Positions 33,414-42,420 of a stretch of DNA of 64,000 bases are shown piece by piece. How positions within the stretch are numbered: the stretch's first letter is position 1; each line of letters opens with the position of its first letter. The DNA comes from Andeanibacterium sp035497315 (GTDB lineage Bacteria > Pseudomonadota > Alphaproteobacteria > Sphingomonadales > Sphingomonadaceae): assembly GCA_035497315.1 (NCBI GenBank), contig DATJDU010000051.1, positions 1 through 64,000 on the forward strand, given 5' to 3'. The notes under the pieces were generated by a model that was given only the letters and a program-made list of their open reading frames with translations, did not search any database and was not told where the DNA came from. The translations under genes and the position numbers were made by a program.

Positions 33414-33665
33414 GAAATCCCCAAATCCAGCAATTTCCGGCTTCAGGCCCCCGCCCAGCCAATCATTGCCCTTTATCGCCCATGCCGAGCCTTGCGAAGA
33501 CATTCAGAAAGAGTTTGCTCGTGAACGGACACAATCCTGTGACTTGCGCTCGATAATGGGCGATAATGGAGCAAGACCCACAGGGCTCCGCCAAAAGCAC
33601 GGGCGGAGTGCCCAGATCGAGCCCGAAGGACCCGAACCACTTCACTCATGCAGGAGAAACACGCC

Positions 33666-34277
33666 ATGGACGCCGCCAAGCCACCGGAAAATTCCGCCGA
33701 ATTCGCGATCGGCCTAGCCGTTCTGCCCATGCATAATTGGCAATGGTTCATGGTCAGGGGCGTGCTGGCCGTGATGCTGGGAATCGTGGCGTTGCTGATG
33801 CCCGGCCTGACGGTGTTCACCTTTGCCCTGCTGTTCGGCGCCTTCAGCTTCGCGGACGGGCTGCTTTCGCTGGTGGCCGGGATCAAGGGCGCGAAGGATC
33901 GCACCGAACGCTGGGGCGTGCTGGTCTTTTCCGGCGTGGTCGGCATTGCGGTGGGTGCGGTGTTCTTCGTCTGGCCGCTGGTGGCTGCCGCGGCCTATGC
34001 CTTCTTCCTGATTGCCGCCCTCGCCTTCTGGGCCCTGCTGACCGGCATTCTGGAGATTTCTGCCGCCATCCGCCTGCGGCGCTCGATCGAGGGCGAATGG
34101 CTGCTGGGCGCGGCCGGCGCTCTTTCGGTGCTGCTGGGCATTGCGATCCTGGGATCGCTGGCCATGGCACCGGGTGCCTCGCTGATCTCGCTGGGCTGGC
34201 TGATCGGGCTTTACGCCCTGATAAGCGGCGTCGCGCTGGTGATGCTCTCGCTGAGGCTCAAGCGCGCCGAAGGCTGA
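33666..34277 (+). CDS. HdeD/DUF308 family membrane protein
   Basis: Starting at the ATG at 33666 (AGGAG nine bases upstream), the protein has 203 residues with six predicted helices: FMVRGVLAVMLGIVALLMPG, LTVFTFALLFGAFSFADGLL, WGVLVFSGVVGIAVGAVFFV, AYAFFLIAALAFWALLTGIL, WLLGAAGALSVLLGIAIL and LISLGWLIGLYALISGVALV. This repeated helix pattern is the HdeD family, associated in enteric bacteria with acid resistance. It is the only plus-strand gene within the minus-strand lipoprotein/Slam cluster. A functional tie to that cluster is not supported by sequence. Confidence 0.85.
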   Translation: MDAAKPPENSAEFAIGLAVLPMHNWQWFMVRGVLAVMLGIVALLMPGLTVFTFALLFGAFSFADGLLSLVAGIKGAKDRTERWGVLVFSGVVGIAVGAVFFVWPLVAAAAYAFFLIAALAFWALLTGILEISAAIRLRRSIEGEWLLGAAGALSVLLGIAILGSLAMAPGASLISLGWLIGLYALISGVALVMLSLRLKRAEG

Positions 34278-34293
34278 CCGCGAACCCGCCGCC

Positions 34294-35478
34294 TCAGGGC
34301 GGCGGGGCCTTGGTGCCGAAGACGTTGCCGTAGGTTACGAAGCCCGTTCCTTGCGCTTGGAAAACATACCCCATTTCCACCGCGTTCGGGCCGAAGAAAG
34401 CTCCGGTGAAGCCGCCATTTGCCGAGCCGGTCAGCGTGCCGTTAAATGCGGGGCCGCCTGACGTGATCGTCCCGCTGCCGTTCAACGTGCCGAAATTGCC
34501 GCCGCCATCTGTGTCGAGATTTATGAGGGTCGAAACCGTCCCTGAGCCGAAATTCGCACTGAATGTGGCCGATCCGTAACCGTCACCCATGGTATAAAAA
34601 TCGGGCGGCACACTGCCGGTCTCCTTCACGACAACGCCAAACAGATCGGAAGTGTAGCTTGCGTTGCCTGATACGGGCATGCTTCCGCTTGCTGTCGGCT
34701 GTCCGAAAACAAAGGCAGCGAGCGGTTCGATGCTTGGGCTGAGCGAAACGTTGACTTTCGCGTAAGTGCCAAAGCGGGTGTAGCTCAGCGTCACTCCATT
34801 TATCTTGGGTGCGTGAAGTTCGAACACTTCCTTCGGAATGCCGTCGATGCCCGACGAACCGCGCTGATAGATTGCAATCCCGTCGGAACTGTTTGCGACA
34901 TCAAGTTCCGAAGGGAGGAAACTGATGATCTTTCCATCAGGCTTGATCAACTGGATCTGACCAGTGGTGACCACATACTTTACCTGGACGTTAGTGCCCA
35001 GATCGTATCGGGTCAGATTCGGAGAAATTTTGCCCGACAAGCTAAGCCCGGCCTTACCATAGTAAGAGGCCGTCATGAGGTTTATATCGCCAGGCAATCC
35101 CTGAAACACCGACGAAATCGGTGTCGGGACCGGAGTTGGCGTAGGACTGGGCGTTGGGCTCGGACTGGGCGTTGGGCTCGGACTGGGAGTTGGCGTAGGG
35201 CTGGGAGTAGGCGTAGGGCTGGGCGTGGGTGTCGGCGTCGACGTAGGAGTGGGCGACGGTGTCGGCGTCGGCGTGGAGGTGGGCGTCGGAGACGGAGACG
35301 GTGTGGACGTTGAGGTAGGCGTAGGGGTTGGCGTCGTGGTCGGAGACGCTGTCGGCGACGGGGCCGGGCTGCTGGGTGCCGGTGTCGGCGTGCTGTTGGG
35401 CCCGCTGCCGCCGCAGCCTGCCATGATCAGCGCGATCGAGACGAGCGACGCACCGGCCGCAAAACGCAAATTCTTCAT
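34294..35478 (-). CDS. Surface lipoprotein B with long Pro-Thr/Ser linker and TbpB-like domain
   Basis: This 394-residue protein has a lipoprotein leader, MKNLRFAAGASLVSIALIMAGC (Cys22). A very long Pro/Thr/Ser linker spans residues about 30-118, built from PTPTPS-type units. A single beta-rich domain then ends in GGFTGAFFGPNAVEMGYVFQ near residue 370. The linker would hold the folded domain well away from the outer membrane. Its signal peptide is nearly the same as those of lipoproteins A and C, and the barrel motif is shared, so the three are paralogues. It is a putative Slam cargo with unknown ligand. Confidence 0.78.
   Translation of the reverse strand: MKNLRFAAGASLVSIALIMAGCGGSGPNSTPTPAPSSPAPSPTASPTTTPTPTPTSTSTPSPSPTPTSTPTPTPSPTPTSTPTPTPSPTPTPSPTPTPSPSPTPSPSPTPSPTPTPVPTPISSVFQGLPGDINLMTASYYGKAGLSLSGKISPNLTRYDLGTNVQVKYVVTTGQIQLIKPDGKIISFLPSELDVANSSDGIAIYQRGSSGIDGIPKEVFELHAPKINGVTLSYTRFGTYAKVNVSLSPSIEPLAAFVFGQPTASGSMPVSGNASYTSDLFGVVVKETGSVPPDFYTMGDGYGSATFSANFGSGTVSTLINLDTDGGGNFGTLNGSGTITSGGPAFNGTLTGSANGGFTGAFFGPNAVEMGYVFQAQGTGFVTYGNVFGTKAPPP
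35124..35395 (-). repeat. Coding minisatellite (Pro-Thr/Ser linker)
   Basis: Hexamer-based repeats with a higher-order 18-bp period occur (for example GGCGTTGGGCTCGGACTG repeated around 35150-35190 on the plus strand). They encode alternating Pro and Thr/Ser in lipoprotein B. All units are in frame. Such arrays change length easily by slippage. Confidence 0.85.
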
Positions 35479-35612
35479 TATGCCCCTCCTGTTCGAGCCC
35501 GAAGGCCCTGCCCCATTTGCCCTGTATTGCGCGAACGCCCCCGCGTCCGCTCCACCGCGCGGGCACGCGCGGCGGATGTGGCGGCCGCCCCTGTGCGGAG
35601 CGGCCTGACCGG

Positions 35613-36548
35613 TCAGTCCTTCTTGCCGGCGGCAACGCCCTGGGCATCGAAATCCGAGCCGGTGAAGTACCAGCCATAACCGACCTCGCCCGCCTGCGGA
35701 CCGAAGAAGGCGCCGGAAAATTTGCCGGCGGCGCTGTTCGTTCCGGTCAGCGTGCCGGCAAACACCGGGCTGGCCACGTTGAAGGTACCGGTGCCGGTGG
35801 CCGTGCCGAAATCGCTGGTCGCCCCGCCGGCGGCCTCGCCCTTGAGGGCCAGCGTGGTGTCGATCTTCCCTTCGGCGAAGTTGGCGGAGAAAGTTCCGCT
35901 CGACTGGCCACCCAGCAGATAGGTCTTGCTGTCGCCGTCGCGTGTGGCCGTGCCGTCCACCATCATGGTGTAAGTGCCCGTGCCAGTGCGGGGCATGTCG
36001 TTCACCTGAGTGATGATGCCGCCCGCCGAGCGCCAGGATTCGACCTTGCCGGTGGAACTGGTGCTGCGCGTGAAATCGAACAGCATGGTATAGGACAGCG
36101 GCACACCGCCCACCTGCGGGATGGTGATGTTCAGCGTATCGGTTACGCCGGACGCCGTCTTGGTGAAGCTGGAGGTCGTGCCCGGGGTGGCCGACCCGAT
36201 CGGGAATTCCACCGCGGTCTGGCTGCTTGGCGTCACCTTATAGGTGTCGGTCGTCTCATTATAGCCGATCAGCAACTTGCTGCCGAATACATAGGATTCA
36301 TAGCCGGTGGGGTCGGCGCTGCCGGTCTTGCTCCAGAGTACGCCGGCCGAATTGAATATCTTGTTGCTCGGCGCGGCGAATGCTTCCGCAACCGTGAGAT
36401 AAGGTTCGACCGGACCGGTCGGGGTAGCCGTCGGCGTCTCGGTGGGCGTCGGGGTCGGCGTCGAATCCACTCCGCCGCCGCCGCAGGCCGCCACAGTCAG
36501 CCCCAGCACGAGGAGCGAAGCCCCCGCCATCATCCGCATCGCACTCAT
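35613..36548 (-). CDS. Surface lipoprotein C with TbpB-like domain (putative Slam cargo)
   Basis: From the ATG at 36548 (GGAG upstream) the protein has 311 residues. The leader is MSAMRMMAGASLLVLGLTVAAC (Cys22), followed by a short TPTPTPTETPTATPT linker and a single beta domain. That domain contains GYESYVFGSKLLIGYNETTD and TMLFDFTRSTSSTG, and ends in GKFSGAFFGPQAGEVGYGW near residue 285. It is the cargo nearest to the slam gene, which starts its minus-strand transcript upstream. It would be displayed at the cell surface as a ligand-binding lipoprotein; the ligand is unknown. Confidence 0.78.
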   Translation of the reverse strand: MSAMRMMAGASLLVLGLTVAACGGGGVDSTPTPTPTETPTATPTGPVEPYLTVAEAFAAPSNKIFNSAGVLWSKTGSADPTGYESYVFGSKLLIGYNETTDTYKVTPSSQTAVEFPIGSATPGTTSSFTKTASGVTDTLNITIPQVGGVPLSYTMLFDFTRSTSSTGKVESWRSAGGIITQVNDMPRTGTGTYTMMVDGTATRDGDSKTYLLGGQSSGTFSANFAEGKIDTTLALKGEAAGGATSDFGTATGTGTFNVASPVFAGTLTGTNSAAGKFSGAFFGPQAGEVGYGWYFTGSDFDAQGVAAGKKD

Positions 36549-36771
36549 TACAGAAACTCCCGCTTTCACCCGGCCTCCAGCAATAGACGTACCGGCAGCA
36601 CACAAACCTCAATTCGCGCTTCCTGCACCAAAAAGCGCGTCTTGGGCAGGGGGTTCTGTACCCCATTTCCGCAAAAGCGGGACCGGAGACTGGCAACATG
36701 GCCTGCCACTGGCCGATCGCGGTGGGCAATCCGTCGAATTTGGCAGCCCAGGGCACCCCTGCCCCGCCCTG

Positions 36772-38160
36772 TCAGAACGCAGCTACAAGGCCGACTTCTG
36801 CCGAAACCCGATCGAAGTCGTAGATCTCCACACTCGACCAGTTGCGCTGATAGGCCACGCGCACCAGCGGCGCGAAAGTGCCGAAAGTGAGGCCCCGGAA
36901 CGTGCCGGAAAGGCTGGCGGAAAAATTGTCGTCCTTGCGCCGCTGGGGATAGAGGAACAGCCGCTTGTCGGCCTCCAGCCGGCGGTAGCCCAGATTGAGC
37001 ACCGCCGTGGTGCGGCCCATCTCGCGATAAAGATAGGCGTTCACGCCGCCGCTGGCCGTGGAATAGCCCGGATCGGCCGCCACGTCGCGCGTGCCGTTCA
37101 CTTGCAGCCCGCCGCCGAAGCGCGCGCTAAACGCCCGGTCCAGCCCGATCGCGAGAGTGTAGATCTGGCCATCTTCCAGATCGTTGCGCTGGTTGTTCTC
37201 CGACAAGGCCGTGCCATCGATTCGCAACTGGGTGCGCCCGCCCAGCGGATGCTGCCAATTGCCCGTCACGCCATAGGAAGAGCTGTAAGGGTCCAGCCCG
37301 TACCACCGCCAGCTGGCCGCCGCCGCCAGCGAGAAGCGGTCCGCCCCCCAGCGCCACTGCGGCCCCGCCTGAAGCGAAGAGGAAAGATCGTCAAACCGGC
37401 TCTTGCGGTAGAAATCGCCCGAGCCTGAGGCCCGCAGCAAGATGTCGGTCGTCTTGCCAACCGGCAGGCGGTGGTAAAGCTGGCCACGCACCGACAGGCC
37501 GAGGCCCGATTGCGCCTTGGCATCATCGTCCAGCGTGAAATCGCCGATCACCGTGCCCAGAGTATCGGAATGAGTGGCGTTGTTGATATTGGTGCTGGGC
37601 GCCGCGGCAATCTCGAAACCACCGCCCGTGCGCTTGAAGGCGGTGAGCGCATTGGCGAAGAAACGCACCTGTTGTTCTACCTGCGGGGGCAGGCCGGTCG
37701 CTTCGGCGGCGCGCAATTCGCGCCGTGCCGCGCCCATGTTGCCCATCAGCGCCTGCAGGCGCGCAAGCTGGAGGCGCACCGGCGCTGCATCGGGCTTGTC
37801 GTCAAGGATGCGGCGCAGCAGCACCGCCGCCTCACGCGGTTTATCCATATGATCGGCATACATCATCGCCAGGCGGAATCGCGCTTCGGTACGCAATTCG
37901 AGATCGGGGTCCTGCCCCAGCGCGCGATAGGCGGCTTCTGCCGTCTCATATTTCCCGGCGTCACGCGCGGCATCTGCATATTCGAACAATTGGGCCGCGC
38001 TCATCTCCACTGCCTGCGCGCCGCTGTCTTCGGCAGCGTTTGCCTGCGCGGGCATGGGGGGCGTAGCCGCGCCAGCCGCCGATTGTGCGCAGGCGGGTGA
38101 AGCCAGAATGCCGCAGGCCAACATCGTCAGCGACGCTGCGCCGAAATTCGGTAATCTCAC
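36772..38160 (-). CDS. Slam family outer-membrane translocon (type XI secretion, DUF560)
   Basis: Taken from the GTG at 38160, the protein has 462 residues. It has a signal peptide (LPNFGAASLTMLACGILASPACAQ) and an N-terminal TPR domain at residues about 45-165 (LFEYADAARDAGKYETAEAAY, FRLAMMYADHMDKPREAAVL). A C-terminal beta-barrel (residues about 185-462) follows, with repeated aromatic strands such as LGLSVRGQLYHRLPVG and AVLNLGYRRLEADKRLF, ending in VSAEVGLVAAF. This TPR plus DUF560 barrel is the Slam layout. Slam flips specific lipoproteins across the outer membrane. The three TbpB-like lipoproteins downstream are the obvious cargo. An ATG further upstream (38283) is possible, but its leader is poor. 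Confidence 0.85.
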   Translation of the reverse strand: MRLPNFGAASLTMLACGILASPACAQSAAGAATPPMPAQANAAEDSGAQAVEMSAAQLFEYADAARDAGKYETAEAAYRALGQDPDLELRTEARFRLAMMYADHMDKPREAAVLLRRILDDKPDAAPVRLQLARLQALMGNMGAARRELRAAEATGLPPQVEQQVRFFANALTAFKRTGGGFEIAAAPSTNINNATHSDTLGTVIGDFTLDDDAKAQSGLGLSVRGQLYHRLPVGKTTDILLRASGSGDFYRKSRFDDLSSSLQAGPQWRWGADRFSLAAAASWRWYGLDPYSSSYGVTGNWQHPLGGRTQLRIDGTALSENNQRNDLEDGQIYTLAIGLDRAFSARFGGGLQVNGTRDVAADPGYSTASGGVNAYLYREMGRTTAVLNLGYRRLEADKRLFLYPQRRKDDNFSASLSGTFRGLTFGTFAPLVRVAYQRNWSSVEIYDFDRVSAEVGLVAAF

Positions 38161-38432
38161 CTTGCATCCCCAAGAAAGCGATTGCGGCACTGGCCCCGCC
38201 GCATATGCAAAGGCCAAGCGCATAGCTCCAGCAGCGCCCCCGGTCGAGTAGGCCGGAGAGGAAGCAATTCGAAGATGGCGCAAATTTTCGAAGGTGCAGC
38301 CATTTCATGATAAGGCCAGGTTCATACCTTCCCGGTAACGACGGGCCGGTATCGCCAGACAGGAGCCGCCCGGCCCTTGCCATCGACGTGCCCGCTCCGC
38401 ATTGTCGAGCAGAAGAATGAGGAGAGTCCATT

Positions 38433-38867
38433 ATGGAACACCCTACCCCGCACACACTTCGTCGCTTCGCCCTGCCCGTTCTTGCCGCGGGCGCCCTGCT
38501 CGCTGCCTCCGCGCCGCTGCTTGCCCAACAGGCTGACAGCACAAGCGAACTTCCCAAGGGCAATTCGCCGGAAGAAGTCGCCCAGCGCAAGATCGCAAAC
38601 GAACAGCAGGCCGCATTCGCTTCCGGCCAGCTCCAGAACAACGCCAATTCCCAGGCCGAGTATGAGCGCAGGCTGCAGGAAGTCGAAGCGGCCAAGGCCA
38701 AGATCGTTGCCGATCAGGCCGCAGCCCAGGCTGCCTATGAGGCAGAGAAGGCCCAGCGCGATCAGGAATATCAGGCTGCCATGGCCAAGTGGCGCGACGA
38801 TGTGGAAGCCTGCAAGGCAGGCGAACTTGCGCGGTGTGGAGGAACGGTGCCGGCAGCCAGGCCGTGA
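38433..38867 (+). CDS. Secreted coiled-coil protein of unknown function
   Basis: This 144-residue protein has GAGGAGAG ahead of the ATG. The signal peptide LPVLAAGALLAASAPLLAQQ is followed by a Glu/Lys/Gln/Ala-rich helix from about residue 50 to 125 (AEYERRLQEVEAAKAKIVAD, QAAYEAEKAQRDQEYQAAMA) that should form a coiled coil. A C-terminal Cys pair lies in VEACKAGELARCGG. It should be periplasmic. It overlaps the next gene by a GTGA junction, indicating an operon. No function can be assigned. Confidence 0.7.
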   Translation: MEHPTPHTLRRFALPVLAAGALLAASAPLLAQQADSTSELPKGNSPEEVAQRKIANEQQAAFASGQLQNNANSQAEYERRLQEVEAAKAKIVADQAAAQAAYEAEKAQRDQEYQAAMAKWRDDVEACKAGELARCGGTVPAARP

Positions 38868-39394
38868 CCGACAAGGGCGGGAAGAGGTGCGTCCTTGCGC
38901 ACCTGCTCGCACTGGCGGCAGCAGGGTCGGCGACAGTCGCCGCCCCGCTCCACGCAGTCGAGCCGCCTCCGCCCGAGACCTTTCCCATGGAAACGGCTGA
39001 CGACGCCGCTGCCTTTGCCGCCGCCGGCTTCAAGCTGGCGGATGGCGACTGGCGCGGCTGCGACGATCCCGGCACCGCCAGCTATGTTCCCGGCCAGATC
39101 GAGCAAATTGCCGATCTCAATGGCGATGGCCAACCCGAAGCGGTGATCACGGAAGGCAGCACCTTCTGTTATGGCGCCGCCGGGATGGGCTATGCGCTGG
39201 TAAGCCGTAATGGCGCCGGGCAGTGGAAGCTGCTCAGCAAGGGCCCGGGCTTCGCAGGCTTTCTGAAAACCCGCGGCGCGGACAATTGGCCCGATCTGCA
39301 AGTGGGCGGCCCGGGCTTCTGTTTCCCGGTGCTGCGGTGGGACGGCGCGGCCTACAAGCTCCATCGGCGTGAATATGAAGGCAAGCCCTGCTGA
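38864..39394 (+). CDS. Secreted hypothetical protein
   Basis: Begun at the GTG at 38864 (overlapping the upstream TGA), the protein has 176 residues with a signal peptide (CVLAHLLALAAAGSATVAAPLHA). The mature part contains IEQIADLNGDGQPEAVITEG, an Asp-rich FG-GAP/EF-hand-like loop DLNGDGQPE that may bind calcium, and a Cys-containing GGPGFCFPVLRWDGAAYKL. It is probably periplasmic. The longer frame from 38789 lies inside the preceding gene and is not preferred. Confidence 0.65.
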   Translation: MTDKGGKRCVLAHLLALAAAGSATVAAPLHAVEPPPPETFPMETADDAAAFAAAGFKLADGDWRGCDDPGTASYVPGQIEQIADLNGDGQPEAVITEGSTFCYGAAGMGYALVSRNGAGQWKLLSKGPGFAGFLKTRGADNWPDLQVGGPGFCFPVLRWDGAAYKLHRREYEGKPC

Positions 39395-39515
39395 GAGACT
39401 TCAGCCATCGCAAAGTGCGACCTGGCCCTTGTTCGGAACGCAATTTCTAGGCATGGCTCGTTCCGATTGATTACGGGCGTAACTTTCTCGCGCCTGCAAC
39501 AGGAGATTGAGCCCG

Positions 39516-41678
39516 ATGAAATCCCGCCTGCTTTCCGCCGCCGCTCCTATCCTTCTGGGCGCGAGCGCACTTGCCGGATGCGCCGGCACGGGCAATGCGG
39601 AAAGCATGAATCCCGCATCATCGATTCCCCGTGGCACCGGCTATTTCGCGCAGGAATCCACCCTGCCCTTCCACGCCCCCGATTTCACGAAGATCAGGGA
39701 CGAGGATTATCGCGACGCGCTGGAACAAGGCATCACGATCCAGCTCGCCGAAGTGGAAGCGATCGCCAATAATCCCGAACCACCGACATTCGAAAACACG
39801 CTGGTGGCAATGCAGCGTTCCGGCAGCATGTTCATGCGCGCCTATGCGCCCTTCGGCCAGATGACATCGGCCAACACCAACGATACGCTCGACGCGATCG
39901 ACAAGGATATCTCCCCCAAGATCGCCGCGATGCAGGATGCGATCTATCTGAACCCCAAGCTCTTCGCGCGAGTGAAGGCGATCTATGACAATCGCGCCGC
40001 GATGAGCATGACGCCGGAAGATGCCATGCTGCTGGAAACGGCCTATGCCGATTTCGTCCATGCCGGCGCGCTGCTCGATAGCGCGCAGAAGGAACAGCTC
40101 AAGGCGATCAACGGCAAGATCGCGGGGCTGGAAACCGAATTCTCCCAGAAGCTGACCGAGGCGACCGCCGCCAAGGCCCCGCTGTTCGACAATGCCGCCG
40201 AACTTGCCGGCCTCACCCCCGCGCAGATCGACGCGGCGGCCAAGCTCGCCAGTGAAATGGGCCATCCGGGCAAATTTGCCCTCGCCATGGTCAACACCAC
40301 GCAGCAGCCTCAGCTTGCCAGCCTGACCAACCGCGCCACCCGCCAGAAGCTGTTCGAGGCGAGCGTCAACCGCACTTCCGGCGGCGACAAATACGATCTG
40401 ACCGGCACTATCGAGGAACTGGCCGAACTGCGCGCCAACAAGGCCGCGCTGCTGGGCCAGCCCAATTACGCGACCTATGCGCTATATGACCGGATGGTGA
40501 AGGACCCGGCTAAGGCGATAGCATTCATGGAGGATTTCGTCCCCGCCGTCGCCGCCACCCAGACGCGCGAGCGCGCGATGCTGGAGGAAATGGCCGCCTC
40601 CGAAGGGCAGAACATCAAGCTCGAACCATGGGACTGGTCCTATTACGCGGAGAAAGTCCGCAAGGCCCGCTATGACATCGACGATGCGACGGTGAAGCCC
40701 TATTTCGAAGTGTGGAAGACCCTGGAAGACGGCGTGTTCTTCGCCGCCAATAAATTCTACGGCATCACGTTCAAGCGCCGCACCGATATCCCGACCTATC
40801 ACCCGGACATGCGGGTTTACACTGTCTACGACAAGGACGGCAGCGAGATCGCACTGTTCTATTTCGATCCCTTCTCGCGGCCTAACAAGCAGGGCGGTGC
40901 GTGGATGGGCAACTTCGTCGAGCAGTCCTATCTGCTGGGCGACAAGCCGGTGATCTACAATACTTCGAACATCGCCCCTCCGGCCCCGGGCGAGCCCGCG
41001 CTGGCGACGGCGGACGATGTGAACACCATGTTCCACGAATTCGGCCATGCACTGCACGGCATCTTCGCCAGCCAAAAATATCCGGGCCTGTCGGGCACCA
41101 ACACGGCGCGGGACTTCGTGGAATTTCCCAGCCAGTTCAACGAGAACTTCGCCTTTCTTCCGGAAGTTCTGAACAATTACGCGAAGCATTATCGGACCGG
41201 CGAACCCATCCCGGCGGAACTGGTGAAGAAGATCGAGGCGGCGGGCAAATTCAACCAGAGCCTGGCCTTTGGCGAGCTGCTTGCCTCCGCCCTGCTCGAC
41301 ATGAAATGGCACGATCTGACGCCCGCCAATGCGAAGCAGGATGCGGCCTCCTTCGAGAAGGCCGCGCTTGCCGAAATGGCCCCGCTCGACACCACGCTGA
41401 TCCCGCCGCGCTATCGCTCACCCTATTTCCGGCACATCTGGTCCAATGGCTATTCGGCCGGCTATTATTCCTACATCTGGACCGAGATGCTGGCCCATGA
41501 CGCATGGGACTGGGTGGTGAAGAACGGCGGGCCGACACGGGCCAATGGCGATCATGTGCGCGCCACTTTCCTCGGCCAGGGCCATACGAAGGATTATGCC
41601 GACATGTATCGCGACTATGCCGGCCGCGATCCGCAGATCGCCCCGATGCTGGAAGCCCGCGGGCTCAGCGGGGAGTAA
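39516..41678 (+). CDS. dcp: M3 family zinc metallopeptidase, peptidyl-dipeptidase Dcp-like lipoprotein
   Basis: From the ATG at 39516 (AGGAG ten bases upstream) the protein has 720 residues. The leader MKSRLLSAAAPILLGASALAGC points to a periplasmic lipoprotein. The zinc motif HEFGHALHG (HExxH form) lies near residue 512, followed by the third ligand region FVEFPSQFNENFAF, as in M3A oligopeptidase A/Dcp enzymes. RYRSPYFRHIWSNGYSAGYYSYIWTEML is a late family signature. It removes dipeptides from peptide C termini. Its 3' end overlaps the convergent ABC ATPase gene by 14 bp. Confidence 0.93.
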   Translation: MKSRLLSAAAPILLGASALAGCAGTGNAESMNPASSIPRGTGYFAQESTLPFHAPDFTKIRDEDYRDALEQGITIQLAEVEAIANNPEPPTFENTLVAMQRSGSMFMRAYAPFGQMTSANTNDTLDAIDKDISPKIAAMQDAIYLNPKLFARVKAIYDNRAAMSMTPEDAMLLETAYADFVHAGALLDSAQKEQLKAINGKIAGLETEFSQKLTEATAAKAPLFDNAAELAGLTPAQIDAAAKLASEMGHPGKFALAMVNTTQQPQLASLTNRATRQKLFEASVNRTSGGDKYDLTGTIEELAELRANKAALLGQPNYATYALYDRMVKDPAKAIAFMEDFVPAVAATQTRERAMLEEMAASEGQNIKLEPWDWSYYAEKVRKARYDIDDATVKPYFEVWKTLEDGVFFAANKFYGITFKRRTDIPTYHPDMRVYTVYDKDGSEIALFYFDPFSRPNKQGGAWMGNFVEQSYLLGDKPVIYNTSNIAPPAPGEPALATADDVNTMFHEFGHALHGIFASQKYPGLSGTNTARDFVEFPSQFNENFAFLPEVLNNYAKHYRTGEPIPAELVKKIEAAGKFNQSLAFGELLASALLDMKWHDLTPANAKQDAASFEKAALAEMAPLDTTLIPPRYRSPYFRHIWSNGYSAGYYSYIWTEMLAHDAWDWVVKNGGPTRANGDHVRATFLGQGHTKDYADMYRDYAGRDPQIAPMLEARGLSGE

Positions 41679-42420
41679 GCCCTTCCGCCACCAGCGCCCG
41701 CGCGCCCGGCTCACCCAGCCAGCGCGCGGCGACGCCCCATACACGGGCGATGCCGACATGGCTCAGCGCATCTTCCGGCAGGGCGTCTACCACAAGCTCC
41801 CCCTTGTCGAGCAGCAGCACCCGGTCCGCATGGTTCATCGCCAGCGCCAGATCGTGCAGCACCAGCACTACGCCTGCCCCGGCCTGCGCCGCGCGCCTCA
41901 GCGTGGCGAGCAGGGCGAGCTGATGCGCGAGATCAAGCGCGGCGAGCGGCTCGTCCGCCAGTATCCAGCGCGGCTCGCCCGCCAGCACCCGCGCCAGCAG
42001 TGCCCGCGCCTTCTCCCCGCCCGACAAGGTCGAGACGGGGCGCTGCGCCAGAGCCTCCAGATTGCAGGCCGCCAGCGCCGCCACGATGGCTTCCGCCCCC
42101 TCGTCCCCATACGGCAGGCGCCCCAGCGCAACCAGACTGCGCACCGCCATATCCCACGTCACTTCGCCTGCCTGCGGCAGATAGCCGATCGCCCGCGCCC
42201 GCTCGCGCGGATGGAGCGCTGCCAGTGGCGCGCCATCCAGAAGCACGGCGCCGGAGGACGGCTTCGCCAGACCGGCCAACGCCGCCAGCAGGGTCGATTT
42301 GCCTGCTCCATTCGGCCCGCAGATCGCGGTGATCGTGCCGGGCTGGAGCCTTGCAGCGACACTGTGCAAGATATCCTTCCCGCCGAGCGTCACACAGAGT
42401 TTGTCCGCCGCGAGCATCAT
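41665..42420 (-). CDS. btuD: ABC transporter ATP-binding protein, vitamin B12 type
   Basis: The ATG at 42420 (ATGA overlap with the permease stop) gives 251 residues. The Walker A box GPNGAGKSTLL lies near residue 33, the signature LSGGEKARALLARVL near 132, and Walker B RWILADEPLAALD near 153. LHDLALAMNHADRVLLL contains the switch His. It belongs to the FecE/BtuD class of cobalamin, haem and siderophore importers. As the third gene behind a cobalamin riboswitch, its cargo is most likely a corrinoid. Confidence 0.88.
   Translation of the reverse strand: MMLAADKLCVTLGGKDILHSVAARLQPGTITAICGPNGAGKSTLLAALAGLAKPSSGAVLLDGAPLAALHPRERARAIGYLPQAGEVTWDMAVRSLVALGRLPYGDEGAEAIVAALAACNLEALAQRPVSTLSGGEKARALLARVLAGEPRWILADEPLAALDLAHQLALLATLRRAAQAGAGVVLVLHDLALAMNHADRVLLLDKGELVVDALPEDALSHVGIARVWGVAARWLGEPGARALVAEGLTPR

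Noticed and set aside
35124..35395. Repeat array that could be taken for a CRISPR
   Set aside because: Units are 6-18 bp with no unique spacers, lie wholly inside a lipoprotein gene and encode Pro-Thr/Ser; there are no cas genes.
31569..36548. True transferrin or lactoferrin receptors (TbpB/LbpB)
   Set aside because: Only the short barrel motif and lipoprotein layout are shared, there is no TbpA/LbpA partner, and the organism looks environmental; the ligand is left open.
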